From assembly GCA_003344405.1 (NCBI GenBank), contig NOWV01000105.1:124001-188000 (forward strand): a stretch of 64,000 nt of DNA. The letters run 5' to 3'. The translations under genes and the position numbers were made by a program. Below the pieces are notes generated by a model that was given only the letters and a program-made list of their open reading frames with translations, did no database searches and was not told where the DNA came from. Shown here piece by piece: positions 41,101 through 54,314 of this stretch. Position 1 is the first letter of the stretch. Each line of letters begins with the position of its first letter. This DNA comes from Trichoplax sp. H2. Its lineage: Eukaryota; Placozoa; Uniplacotomia; Trichoplacea.

Positions 41101-43991
41101 TAGCCTGTCCTGTAGTTGATGCAAATATCTAAGAAAAAAATGCGTCAAAGCAGTAATACTTCAGCAATATAACATTTTGCGGAAAATTTACTCTTTAATT
41201 TTACTATTAAATGTTACATCGCAAAATGATACGCACACGTATTGCACCAGATTATAGTCACTTCTAATATTAGGCAATAATCAGTTTCTAATCTTCTATT
41301 AGTTAAATAGCTTTTTCAATGTTGACAGTATTTTTCATGCTTATTGAATTGCATACTTATATGCGAAACTAATTTATCTTATATGTTACTGTCAAAGTCT
41401 AATGTATATATACCAATAGTAAGACATTTTATTGGTCAGTTGCATAGTAATCATCATACTAATAATCAAAATCTGAATAGAATAGTAATCAAATCAGGCT
41501 TTTATCCTTGCTTCTAGCATAATATTAATGAACCACTAGAATTTAAAAATAAGATTATGCTATGGATAAACGTAATTACAGTATAGACGTTGCGATTTTT
41601 AATATACTGTATATATGAGTTCTGTTTTAATTATGTGGAATAAATGAGCTTAAATGCACATTTTGGATAACTATATAATGGTTAGAGGATTAATTGCAAT
41701 GAATAAGAAGTAAAAAATTTTTCGACTATACCAGATATGATTGAAATACTAAGAGTAAATATTTCTAATTACTAATCTGGACCTTGTTGACTAAGATACG
41801 CCTGTGAAAACAGCTACGATATTAATTTTGAATATCGTTGATTTCTGATTAAAATACGATTTTTGAGTTTAAGCACCTATGTGAGAATGTGAAACATTAA
41901 CAGAAAAATAATAGCGCTTGAGTAGATCGATGACGCACTTTTCCTCTTTAGTTTTTATGTAGAGGAATTGTTTAGGTTGATAACTGAATTATAATTATGA
42001 GAATCTACCCGTANNNNNNNNNNNNNNNNNNNNATAAACGTAATTACAGTATAGACGTTGCGATTTTTAATATACTGTATATATGAGTTCTGTTTTAATT
42101 ATGTGGAATAAATGAGCTTAAATGCACATTTTGGATAACAATATAATGGTTAGAGGATTAATTGCAATGAATAAGAAGTAAAAAATTTTTCGACTATACC
42201 AGATATGATTGAAATACGATTTTTGAGTTTAAGCACCTATGTGAGAATGTGGAACATTAACAGAAAAATAATAGCGCTTGAGTAGATCGATGACGCACTT
42301 TTCCTCTTTAGTTTTTATGTAGAGGAATTGTTTAGGTTAATAACTGAATTATAATTATGAGAATCTACCCGTAATATCGTAATAAAGTAGGCAGTTAAGA
42401 ACTGTAAGCAGGTGTTTACACCATTCGAGTTATGAATACTGTACTTTAAATATTACAATAGAAACTCGTCAGCAATAATTGTATAACTTCCATTCAAAAT
42501 TTATCTTTGATTCTAGATTATTAGTAAAACATATAACTTATATACGACTAAGATAGAGTATCTCGGTCAGATTTATTTTGTTCATGAAATTACATCAATT
42601 ATGATACTATCGCTAGTGGAAATTGTAGTTTAATTACTGGACTATGTCTTTACTGGTATAAATCAACAAATGCCTTCGACCAGTCAACCTAAGTTGCTTC
42701 ATTTATTGTTTGGTTAAGGTGCTTTAAGCAATGTTTTAGTTACATAGCTTATGGTTTAGTTTCTGTATTAATGATAATATTTTAAACCATTTCCGAATTC
42801 AGGATCTCACATCTGTTGTAATTTCTCAGAAATTGAGAAGAGAACTCACTGATTCTATTTAACAGATATCTAATGGATAAATTTCGAATGGATAGTTACA
42901 TTATAGTTTTTATGGTAATCATAGTGCTGTTGATAGCAATACAAGATGGTGATTGATAACAAGCTAAGCGGGACTGAGTTTTTTGTACCTGATCTGTGAG
43001 AACTGGTGCGTCAAATGCTTCAATAAAACAAATTAATAATTGATTGGAAAGAAGTATTTTCATATTTCAATATTCAGGAGAATAATCTTGTAAAATATAG
43101 TAAGCTAATGTTTTTACTATTAATCTGGGTTTTATTCAAATTACAATAATGTAACAAAAATGATTAAGTAAAGTAGGTTACATGTATTGTAAATGAAAAT
43201 GATATAGTAAACGCTATCTAGGGCAAGGGATTTAGATTATATAATATAATGATTTAAATTTTATTTAATTTGTTTATCGACAAAATTATAATTTATGTCG
43301 TAGGAAGAGCAGTCTTATCCGTAATAAGACTGAAAGTAAGTAATGATATTAACAGTGTAATAACTTACAAGTAAATTAAAATCAAATTTTATCATAATCA
43401 CGGGATTAATATTGCTAAGTAGAATATCGACTTTAATCTTACTTGAAGAAATTCGTTGAATTCAACAGTTCCATTTTTATCCCTGTCGACTTCGTTGATT
43501 ATTTGACGCAATTTGAAGCCCGGTATGTCTTCACCTAGTGCTTTCATAACGTTGCCTATTTCTGCACTGGTGATGTGACCATTTTTGTCTATATCGAACT
43601 GAAGTATTAACAAAATTATAAATTAATAAATTAGCTAAAAGATATTAACAACATCTTTTTAAGTTATTTTTTACAGCGATATACTAATCGATAAAAAAAT
43701 CAGTTATTATGGCCATCTTATCATACCAGAATACTACAGTTACAGAACGCATTATCACGAAAAAGGTGCTAAATAATATCGGCATCAAATCAATGAAGGA
43801 AAAATAAGAAATTGATTCGAATTACAGCAGTATCGTAACTTGCTGTAAGTTCAATTTTTCACTGGATATGGTGAAGAAACGACGAATTCGGCGTTAACTT
43901 TAGGCATAGTGCTATGAATAGGTTTTACCTTATTAAATGAGTTTCGGATTTGCTTAACTATACTTTCGGGGAGTTCAGGAGCTGCAGCCAT
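38120..43991 (-). CDS. Plastin/fimbrin paralog B (actin-bundling protein)
   Basis: Eleven exons give about 616 aa: 43929-43991, 43443-43598, 40860-41128, 40034-40241, 39673-39858, 39527-39601, 39321-39401, 39111-39237, 38958-39046, 38665-38857, 38120-38523. It has two EF-hand loops ([24 protein letters not shown]) and four CH domains with the landmarks [51 protein letters not shown] and IDWVNSKL. Eight of eleven exons have exactly the same length as in paralog A, and every intron phase agrees, so the two arose by tandem duplication. The linker before CH1 is the most divergent part. It ends TAALQK, close to the ordinary plastin end, without the acidic extension of paralog A. Intron 2 contains an assembly gap, and a minisatellite abuts the promoter. 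Confidence 0.94.
41566..42373. repeat. Direct duplication flanking an assembly gap in plastin B intron 2
   Basis: Copy 1 (41566-42013) and copy 2 (42034-42373) begin ATAAACGTAATTACAGTATA and end GAGAATCTACCCGTA. They differ by a few substitutions and by a deletion of about 108 bp in copy 2 bounded by AAATAC on both sides. Confidence 0.9.
42014..42033. other. Assembly gap (20 N)
   Basis: Twenty undetermined bases lie exactly between the two copies of the flanking duplication. Confidence 0.99.
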
Positions 43992-44044
43992 CTTGAGAGT
44001 GTATTGCAGGTACAGCCTAACAACACTACAATCAAATTTCAGTT

Positions 44045-44504
44045 GGGAAATGGTGTCGAGTTGGGTTGGTCGCAAAGTTTATATAGCCTGTTTGCATTGA
44101 CCAACTGTACAAAGGCCCAATCCTTCATTCTGCCACAGCATTGTTTTGTAATTTGCAATGGGAAATGGTGTCGAGTTGGGTTGGTCGCAAAGTTTATATA
44201 GCCTGTTTGCATTGACCAACTGTACAAAGGCCCAATCCTTCATTCTGCCACAGCATTGTTTTGTAATTTGCAATGGGAAATGGTGTCGAGTTGGGTTGGT
44301 CGCAAAGTTTATATAGCCTGTTTGCATTGACCAACTGTACAAAGGCCCAATCCTTCATTCTGCCACAGCATTGTTTTGTAATTTGCAATGGGAAATGGTG
44401 TCGAGTTGGGTTGGTCGCAAAGTTTATATAGCCTGTTTGCATTGACCAACTGTACAAAGGCCCAATCCTTCATTCTGCCACAACATTTTTTTGTAATTTG
44501 CAGT
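44045..44504. repeat. 115-bp minisatellite, four copies, at the plastin B promoter
   Basis: Units start at 44045, 44160, 44275 and 44390 with GGGAAATGGTGTCGAGTTGG and are almost identical; the fourth differs at its right end. On the minus strand each unit carries TATATAAA. The array starts 54 bases upstream of the plastin B start codon. Long open frames across it are repeat artefacts. Confidence 0.95.
44078..44085 (-). promoter_or_regulatory. TATA box of plastin B (first of four tandem copies)
   Basis: TATATAAA on the minus strand, 87 bases from the start codon. It is repeated at 44193-44200, 44308-44315 and 44423-44430 within the 115-bp array. Plastin A has the same octamer at nearly the same distance. 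Confidence 0.55.
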
Positions 44505-46139
44505 TGGTTAACATTCTAAGAAACTACGCCAAGAGCGCCACAGTAACAATTAAGAAATATAACAATGGGTTATATATCATTACAAATAGAACATAATAAC
44601 CTTGATCGTAATCGCATATAATACTGAATATTATTTCTGCTCATCTAATTTGAATTTTATGATATTATTGAATACATAAGGAAAGGGGCAGTAATAGCGT
44701 GTACTAGTACTAAATTTCAACATCAAATTTTTCCATAGGAGTGTATGGTGTTGATGCGTATGTAATTAGACATCATTATTTAATAATAATTTGTTCTGCA
44801 TTATCTTCAGGATAATTTGATGATCATGATAATACATTAACTATAATGTCTCGTATATTATCCATATTATAATTTTACTTTTTATTAAGGAAATATGCGT
44901 TGTATTAAAGTAATATCGCTACAGTATGGTCGTTGTCCTATAAGTAAGATATCGTTTATTGAATTTTGCACAATGCTTGTTGTTTAGTAGCAGACGTCCA
45001 ACACGAATTATATATTATAACACGTTATCGGCATTGTGAATTACATTTCATTCTTCAATTCTATTTGTGGTCTTTTCTATTATTGGGGAAATGGTAATTT
45101 AATGTGCAAGATAATAGAACTGTATAGATGAATGTCTCGACACAAGTACGTGTATAAGCACTGTTTTTCCGGCATTAAAATTTCTCAGTAATTAGGCTAA
45201 AAATTTATCGTGCCTTACTTTACGTATAACAGGAAAACCAAAATCATAGATCAACAAAACCACATTCAAGTTTGCTTCATACAGAAAATGCTACAAATAT
45301 CATTAATTTCATTAAAAGTTATAATCTCTATTTTGTTAATTTTTCTTTTTATTAAAAACAACCCATCTTCCTTGGATACGGTCAGAGAATAGAAGCAGCC
45401 TTCTCATTGGCCGAAATATGACCAGTCTTCCTATGCTAGAACTGTAAAAAACACAATATGAATATTACTTTATCTCGTATTGTGGTTGCAATTAGTCATT
45501 CTAATGAAATAATTTCGAGATTTGTAACGGAAATTTCCAGTGTTGTTCTGGATTAAGTGTAAATGAGGTAAAGAAATAATTATAATCTTTGATATTTTTT
45601 ATATTTATCCCTTACTGTATGTTAACGCTAAGGTGTATAAAAAATAGTAATCAATTGATTATTGTCTTCCCTATTTTTGCTTCGTACTTTGTTTCTATAT
45701 TCAGTCTTCTCAATGCTAGTAAAGAGTAATAATTTTATTGTAGGGAAATAGGTTCTATAATGAGTTCCAATAATTCTACGTAAGATGGCTGCGCTAAAAC
45801 TAAGTGGACTGGTGGTGTCAGGATTTATATTTAAGGGCAAAGATAGTTGTGTGCGATTAAGAAGGATATAAAAGGCTGACACCTTCAGGAGGGACTTGAG
45901 TTGATAGCCTGATAAGTAGGGGTGGGGTGCATATTTTTAAAATGCCCAGAGCTGTAAGTTGCTAGAATTTTTCAATCAGTTTAAAATTAAAATGAATTGA
46001 AAGTGCATACAATGATTCTTAAAAATCATCCAACAGAAGTATAAAGCATTGAGGTACCCTTTATGTAGTGGTAACAATAGAGAGTCTCTTGATGGGCAAT
46101 TGGGCCTTAAGCTGTGGCAGATAGAACGCTTAACCTATC

Positions 46140-46275
46140 TTGAAGTTCAAATATGTCATATCGTATTCAGGGATAGCACGAGACTTGGGAAGTTTATCTT
46201 ACCTTCAGAATACTAGTCTTATATTGAAGTTCAAATATGCTATATCATATAGAGGGATAGCACGAGATTTAGGAG
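46140..46275. repeat. Diverged direct repeat pair, about 52 bp
   Basis: 46140-46190 and 46223-46275 share TTGAAGTTCAAATATG and GGGATAGCACGAGA. Confidence 0.75.
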
Positions 46276-46649
46276 GCTTGCTTTGCCCTATCGGCGTAGT
46301 GACGTAAAATCAGGAAATTTTCAGACGGCGGGTAACCGTCAATCATGAACAGAATTGAAAGGGCGATTAAGTGTTGACGTAAAAACAGTGATTATTCCTT
46401 ACTCAGTTGTTCACTATTGCCTTTGAAAAGTATTAAATGGACCTATGGCAAATGCAATCATTGTGCTAATGATCAAAATTTTAGTAATCGCTAACGTCTT
46501 CAAGAAATGGAAAATATTTGGCTAAAATAGTCCTTATATATCATGCATAGCTTTGGGCAGTATTTACGATTTATTTACTATTGGGTCATGTTTACCCGAG
46601 CTTGCAACGCCATGTCATATAGAATTTGACCATCAGAAGGTAATGAAAA

Positions 46650-47035
46650 GTTGTATGGTATAAGCGTCTATTCAGAAATAATATGATTTTAATATCTTTC
46701 TGATAGCTATAATTGTCTTTCTAGCTTCCCCTTCAGATATTAAAGGTACAGTGAACCTAAACAAAATTCTTCCCATAAATATGCTTAATATGAAAACTGA
46801 CCTAGAATGAATATACGATTCTTGCAACACTGGAAATGATATTTTATAGTTTAGTTAGAATCATTAAGTTAATAAAGTTGTACAATGTAAGTGTCTATTC
46901 AGAATAGGAAATAATGTGTTTTTGGTATCTTTCTGATAGTTCTGATAGTCTTTCTAACTTCCCGTCAAATATTTATGAGCACACTGAACCAGAAAAAATT
47001 CTTCCCGTAAAATATGCTAAATACGAAGACAGACC
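46650..47035. repeat. Diverged direct repeat pair, about 155 bp
   Basis: Copies at about 46650-46800 and 46877-47035 share GTCTATTCAGAA, ATCTTTCTGATAG, GTCTTTCTA and AAATTCTTCCC. No coding potential. Confidence 0.65.
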
Positions 47036-49021
47036 TGTTTCTCATATCTGTACATGCAAGTCAGAATTCCGGGCAACGAAAAAATAAATGTGAAGGAAAT
47101 TCAAAGTATACCTGCTCTAAAGAGAACCGATTCATTTCAAATTCGTAATCGCAATTAACTGTACATATAAACTACAGGTATGTAATGACCGGTGTGTAGA
47201 ATTTGAATTTCCGCGAGCTATGTTTATGTTCTACCTTAATCCTCCAAAGATTTAATTGATTGCATTTCATACTTGAGTACAAAAATAATTTGAAAAGTAA
47301 GAAAAATCTTTAAGCATAATTTTTAAAGATATTACAGGAAAATTGGGTACGAAAATATAGAATTCTTATAAAAATAATGATATGCTATGCGAAAAATTGG
47401 GTTAGGTTCTGGGCATATTGGTGCACTAAACTGCGAATAAAGACCGCAAACTACATGTTCTATGTTGACTCTCTTAATAAAGAACAGTAAGCTAATGGTA
47501 TTTATTTTTAAGTGAATTATCAAAGTGTTGTAATATTGATGATATCAAATGGAAGCAGCTCATACGTGAGATTCTAATCCTGTCATTTTAATGCGTATAT
47601 CCTATATTTTCAATTCTGAATCATATCTTGATAGTACTATACGATACAGTGCTTTCTGCTTCAACTGAATATTGTAGCTTAAGATCCATTATAGAAAGCA
47701 ATGATGCTTAAGCGTTGTAAATTTACTTTCAAGTCCTGTAATATTTATTTATAAAGTTATCAGGAAGTGGCTTTCGTTAACAAATGCGAATTTTCGTAGA
47801 TATATTGGTAGCGACTAATAATACTGCCATCTATGGTGCTTTAGATCTTTTACAGATAATTGCGTAATTTCGCAGTTTTATTAAAGTATTAAGAACCGGT
47901 ATTTACGTAAATATAAAATGAATTGACTAATTTTGCTATAAACTTTGGGTTCAGCTTATTCTAAGAGAGACACATAGCTCATTGTAATCTGACGATTAAG
48001 AGTTTTTCGGTATTTAGAGTCTAGTATTGCTCATTTCTTGTAGTACATTTAATTTCCTCATTACAAATTTTATGTTATGAATATTGTGATTTTGATAATG
48101 GCGAGTAGATAAAATCGATTGGTACGAAATGATTAGACACTGTACAAGTAATACTGTAGAAACTTGACTGCAGGTTCCTGTAGATCACCGTGTTGGAGCT
48201 ACGCAATACACTATTATCAGAAATAAGTGACGGAAGAAAATTTGGTAAATACCCCTATCACGGCAGATTTTGTATTATGATGTTCTTAACGATTAATGCT
48301 AATTTAAGATTTTTTAATTAATGCTAGGACAAAAACCATTCATAACTGGATGATTTACAAAAGATTTTAAGTGATATTTACATTGTTTATCATTATAATA
48401 CATTAATTTATTAATGAATATAATTGATGAAATTTAGTCAGAATATTGAATCTGTGTAGACATTGACTGTTTTGAATATGTACTAAAGCATCGGACAGAT
48501 ATTTGATTACTGTGCTTGAATTATAATTACCAGTATGTACGTATCAACAGCATTAAAGTTGCAGTTATTTCATTAGCTTTCATTCTAATGTTAGAATCAA
48601 ATTACCAAGATATGATCTGATATTCACAAAGTGTAGTTAGAGTCATAAGAAATGTATTAGGGACGTAATATTAGATTAAGCATCTCGAATATTAGTTGCG
48701 ATATAAGAGAGCCTGAATGCTGATTAAATATTAGAGACGCAAGATTTAATCAATGATTTGAAAGTAATGGTTTTAACATGAATATTTCTATTATGGTTTT
48801 ATTCACTATAACGTATTTAATGTCATTATTATTACTATGTGCAATTGACTACGACGTCAATTTCTTCGGTAATGTTTACTTAATGTAGATAGAGCAGTTA
48901 ATAAAATAAATGACCCTTGTTTGCAGTGCAAAAAAGGGTTAGGCTAGCACAAAGAACTAATAAATGCTATATCACACCTGCCATTACCGTGATCTCTAAT
49001 TACAATTTTCCTAAAACTGCT

Positions 49022-52000
49022 ATGGTTAAGTTGACCGTAATGGCTGTTCATTACGGTTATTTGATCATGGTAATTTTGCTACCAGTTATATCACAAGTTA
49101 TTACAGCGTCTGCTATGAAAGAAGACAATCGCTTAATCTATCAAAATCGATGCCCTAAAGATTGCACTTGCGACAATTATCATGTCCGCTGTAATTCTAT
49201 TTCGGATTTTTCATTATCTTCATTACCTGCAGATGCAAAGATCGTGTAAGTCTTTGAGGCTGGTAAAATTTTTTGTCAGTGATATTTTCTTCACATCTAA
49301 ATCTTCAGTTATTAAGCGTATCAAAATAAGACGTTTATAAAAGTGTATAATGATAAAACTGTGAATTATAAAATGGTATCCCTTTAATGATACGCTTGTG
49401 TAAAGATTAGTTAGATAATATTAAATTTTACCGTTGTTCCAATACAAACTCATGGAAAGTAGGTTAGTTTTCGTAAGATATTAAAATTATTTAGTCGTGA
49501 TAGCAATATCACGGTAATTACTTTCGATTTGGGTTAGTTTTAAGCGAGTATATACCCAATACTTATACATTGCAGGTGCCGATAAAAGTATTATGAATTC
49601 TCATTTTTATCAATCTACTGTTTGGAAGATTAATTTTAAGAAGCTTTAATATTTTCCGAAGTTCAATAGAAAAGAAAAATTATGACAGTTAATAATTTAT
49701 GCGTCAAGCTACAACAAGGGAACAACACTGTTACCGAAATTTATATTCTTTACGATAATAGGTCATGACAACAATCTTCATGGAAACGTATTCTGACTCC
49801 GACTTGCACGAATTTTTAGCTATTTTCTAAATGATAATGTTCTGGCGAGATACAATTGCCCCATTATTTTGGTAATTTAGTCAGTTGAAAAACAATTTTT
49901 CTCAGTTTCCATTTACTTTGAACTGAGGTTAATTGATAAAAATTGCATTAGGGCTATACTATTTCACTTCTCAAGGAAAGTAGCCCGGAAAAATATTTCA
50001 TTATCTCCTTTAGAACGCCGGTATTAATTATTGCAAAAATTATAATTTAAGTTTGCGTTGATTCGCATACTCGTTAGCCAGTTATCCGTTCAAATTTTAT
50101 TTTTGATAATATAATCATCAGGCGATAAAATATACCATATTATAGATATTAACTTTTACCAATTAAAGTTGCACTGAGAGTATCCATGTTCAATTGCGAG
50201 AATGTTACCATAGTTTGACACTTAATCAGTAATGTAATATAACCATATTCATTAAAGAGTAATCATTAACGGTGCATTTATTTTACTTGACACCGCTCTC
50301 ATTACACATTAAATGAATGCGAATGAACGATGTTGTGCAAAACAACTTTTCCTAGCATACAGTTACAAAAGACCGGAAATTCATTTCGAAGTTCATAGCC
50401 TACTGACATTTGATTAAGAATGGCTTTCTAGATTTAATTCAATAAATTGCAATCCTCGAGCGCTATTTATGTTAATAGGGGATAGATGTAAAAATTGCTG
50501 AATAATTTGCCTGGATTACCTACGCTTTGAATCAATATATAGACTTTCAGAAGTGACGACTGCTTACTGAAGGCTTTCATTGATAGATTACGAGCATTTT
50601 ATTACCTTTAAAAAGGGAATATCAGCTAAGATATTTGTACATAAAAAATTCCAATACGATAAGGCAATAGGTTACACTCTTTTTCTTTACTATATTTAAG
50701 TCTTTGAGAAGAAAAACATAATAATTCTTTTATAACCTTTGCTTATATAGGATTTTCAAAGAAAATTTTCCTTGCGATGCCAATGTTCTAAAATTAATGA
50801 TGTTATTGAGACTTGCAAAGGCAAGACCCCTTCGAATTGTAAGTAAATGCAGTCAACGGCAAAATTCACAGGGGTTGGCATTAATTGATCTCAAGCAATT
50901 GGACTTTTATCCAAAGTCTCCATTTGAATCTCGAGGTAAGAAAATATTTATTATTCTAACAGTCCTAAACATAGAGTATAAGTATTTAATTATTCTAATG
51001 GTCCTAAACATAAAGCATGAAATACGTACCAAAGATTGCAATAGTAAATATGGTATAGGTACATGAAATCTATTTTTACATACTACATATTTTATGGATA
51101 TATACAGTGTGTATGAATAAGATATAATAGTAGTATTGGTAATAATTCAGTACCAGTATTCAACCCCTAAGCATTTCAGTATTTTACAACATTAGACAGT
51201 TTTCTTCATAGACTAAATCTCATACCGATGGCTTTCTGTTAGAAAGACTAAAACATAATATACATTCGACTTTTATTCATATTATGATTCTGGATTTATT
51301 CACGTTAGCACTCTTTAAGAACTATTCACGATGTGCTACATCTTTTAGCATCAATAAAAGATTGAGCGTATTTACTAGTTGGGCACGAGATTATTTGCTT
51401 CTACGTACATAAACTACTCTGTATTAGCGATCGCCAGTGCATGTAAGATAATACGACGGTTATTGCAGATATGCTGTACCTTAAAATTTTTTATCCCGAT
51501 TTGGCTTTGACTGTACTGTTATGCAACAATATCAGACCTAAACGATAAAAATCGAATGTTTTCTAACTGTGTAGTAATGGAAGCTTGGTTAAAAATGGTA
51601 AGGTAAATATGAGTTGATGAAGTTTACTATTCCTTAGGGGTGTTATCTAGAATAAGCTTTTTTACATGCTAGAAAAAATCAATTATTCTACTGCTGGTGA
51701 AGCTTCTTTTTAAAAATGCATTAACTGTGCTATTCAATACCAGATTTTAAGTAAGCTTTGCATTGCCTTATATGCAGTTACTTATTTGCTTTATCATGAA
51801 GGTTTGCGTTTACGACGTGCTACTCCTAAAAATCTCTTCATGCAAGCAATAATTCTCGGTACCTGTTTTAGTGGAGGACTTGCACTTGTAATTCTAATTT
51901 GTTGGCGTAATCGAATGAAGAGAAAACTTCTGGATCGAAGTGAGGAAAATTCGACTATTAATAATACAAATGGCGAGAATAATTTGCAAGTATTTCCTTC

Positions 52001-52732
52001 AACTCCTATAGCGTGCGTCTATAGTGATACTTCTGATCGGACTCAGATTGGTAGGTAGTATTAAAAAGTTGCATCACTCTTTTAGATTTTACTATTTTAT
52101 ATAGTACGCAAGCATACATTCGAATGCAAGCTTAAGGAGAGCACTAATTATTGTTATTTAGCTATTGATCCAATTTAACCATTGATAGGTAATTCTAATG
52201 CAGCTACATCCACTGACCCACTTGCACAACCAGAAGGTAATGCGTCGAGATAGCTTATTGAAATTAATTAATTTACCAATGGAATATGCTTCTCATTGTT
52301 ATCATCTCCCCTATTCGCTTGTGTAGCTCCTCCGCTATATCATGGTAAGTGTATAAGCTTAATATGAAAAAAACAATAGTGCTTTTGGTAAATTGCCTAC
52401 CTTCCTCTACTTCGCAATTCTAAAATTGGCGGTATGGGTTAAAATAATTTGATTGGTGCAAATTATAATTACAGAGTTTAGGAATTATCAGTCTACTAGC
52501 TTTAATCCTGAAATTTCGAAAACAGCTTATAAAGAGTCAGGTGAAAAATATTCGAAATTATTGACATGTGTATAACTTAAAAGCTAGAAATGAGTAATAT
52601 TTTGATTTGGTAGATTACCCTAATTTTCATTGCTAATTTTTTTTTTACTTAGAAATAGCTAACGAACCCCCTCCCTATCACTTGATTTTATCATCGAAAT
52701 GCAAAGCTGAATTAGTATCAGAATGGGTTTAA
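49022..52732 (+). CDS. Short LRR-cap transmembrane protein with PPLY/PPPY cytoplasmic tail
   Basis: Seven exons give about 297 aa: 49022-49245, 50751-50935, 51778-52050, 52189-52236, 52327-52344, 52475-52540, 52653-52732. It has a signal peptide (VHYGYLIMVILLPVISQVI), then LRRNT (CPKDCTCDNYHVRC), joined in phase 2 straight to LRRCT (FPCDANV...SKCSQRQ). One TM helix follows (AIILGTCFSGGLALVILIC) with a basic stop-transfer (RNRMKRK), then a tail of about 100 residues. The tail contains PPLY, encoded by an 18-nt microexon, and PPPY near the end; both are consensus PY ligands for WW domains such as those of NEDD4-family ligases. The C-terminus SEWV fits a class III PDZ ligand. The first two exons are homologous in content and phase to the start of the mosaic receptor at 29195. 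No LRR exon was found in the 1.5-kb intron 1. Function is inferred as a signalling or trafficking receptor. Confidence 0.75.
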
Positions 52733-54314
52733 GTGAACTCTATGCCGTACAATAATATATGAACTACTTTTTACCGGACTTCCATAAATTTGTTTCTTGT
52801 GCATTTGTTATGCGGAACTCGTAGATAACCTTATAATTTCAGTCGTTGCTTACATATTTAGGATAATAAGCGTATCAAAGGTTGGAAAGATATGCGTCTA
52901 TTAGCCTACTTTGTAATTCATTTGGATGTTGTGCTATTTTAACTCATTAAGGTCACTAATGCAATTAGGTAGATTAGATTAATATTTGCTAATCATTTAG
53001 ATTAAAGTAGTCATAAGCTGCAATAATGTGGTTCTAAGAGACTTTCTGTATAAAACTTAAATCTACTGTATAAAATTCCTTATTCGCTCGCGTAATATAA
53101 TAAATAATTGTGAAAAAATTTTAGGTTATATCGCTGATAGCATCGATATATGCTAAATTTTAAAAGACTAGAGATTATTGCAAGTTTTTAGTACATTAAC
53201 TCCCAAGTAAAGTCGGCTAGACGAATTCATCCCTGATGTCTATATATTTCTAAAAATTGCTTACTTACGCACTCCAATTTTGCAGCATCTAGACTCTAGA
53301 CTCGATGATAATTGCTAACTAGTTACCTATATCATCTCAAAGTGGATGGTATTTAGCTACTCTTTTAGGCTTTATGATTACTCGGTCTATGTTTATTACA
53401 ATAAAATTAAGCACTACACCTATAGTATACTACCTGACACCATTCTACACTGGAAAAAAACGGAAATCTTTTGAAACTTTCTACGACATTTTCTGTATCC
53501 CATTGTCTAGGTTGTAGCTATGTCCACTTTATATTGGAATATACTAGCATCGGCCGCTAGGGACTTTTCTAATTCTAGTGTTTTAATGTTTCTATTTCTC
53601 CCTAACCCTAATCAATAGGTATGTTTCTAGTGGTTCATGATATTAGCAACCTAATATTGATTGCTAGCAGTGATTTTGTAACATGTCGGTATAATATTTT
53701 TTGAATTAATTTTCTGGCATTAGGATAAAGGAGTATTACTGAACAAAAATACGTTCTGCTTTATATCTCATATTTTATCGAAGCAAGAAAGAATCAAGTT
53801 GTAGTGAGTGAATACTGTCAATAAAGATTTTCAAGAGATAGGTTCTCGATTTTTACTTTAGTTTCATTTATAAATACTCAGAGAATCTATAATCTGTAAA
53901 ATACGTAAACTGCGTAAAAGTTTAACATTATAGTCCTGATATATATCCACTAAATTTCGCAGAATTTCATTTACTATTGGCAATTTTCTGGTAAGGTATT
54001 AACTGCTTTGAGTTTGTACGCCATATTTAGTAACAGCTATATTACATGAAAGAGATCGTATTTGTGAAAAGAGAGTAAACGGTTGTAAGTACTAGGAAAT
54101 ATTAATCTTTTAATCTCATCATATATGATTCCGAAAGAAAAAAGCTTTTCCTACTCATTTTGTAAGAATTTAATAATAAGATTTAGTGCAAAAACCAAAC
54201 AATAACTGAAAATTCTTAATTAGCTTCTAATACGTACGATGTTTACTATTACTACAAGTGGAGATTGAAATAAAAAACTATCAGTTGAATCTATTGGAGC
54301 TTGAGTAATAAGCT
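52733..54314. other. Intergenic region after the PY-motif gene
   Basis: AT-rich; no gene or clear repeat seen. Confidence 0.6.

Larger units (their letters stand above)
44506..49021. other. Divergent intergenic region between plastin B and the PY-motif LRR-cap gene
   Basis: 4.5 kb without a supportable gene. It includes two pairs of diverged direct repeats (46140-46275 and 46650-47035) and a few short meaningless frames. The right end must contain the promoter of the next gene. Confidence 0.6.

Noticed and set aside
44039-44457. Several long overlapping minus-strand frames beginning MYSWSMQTGYINF
   Set aside because: They are the same 115-bp repeat unit read repeatedly; 115 is not a multiple of three and no splice or protein feature supports them.
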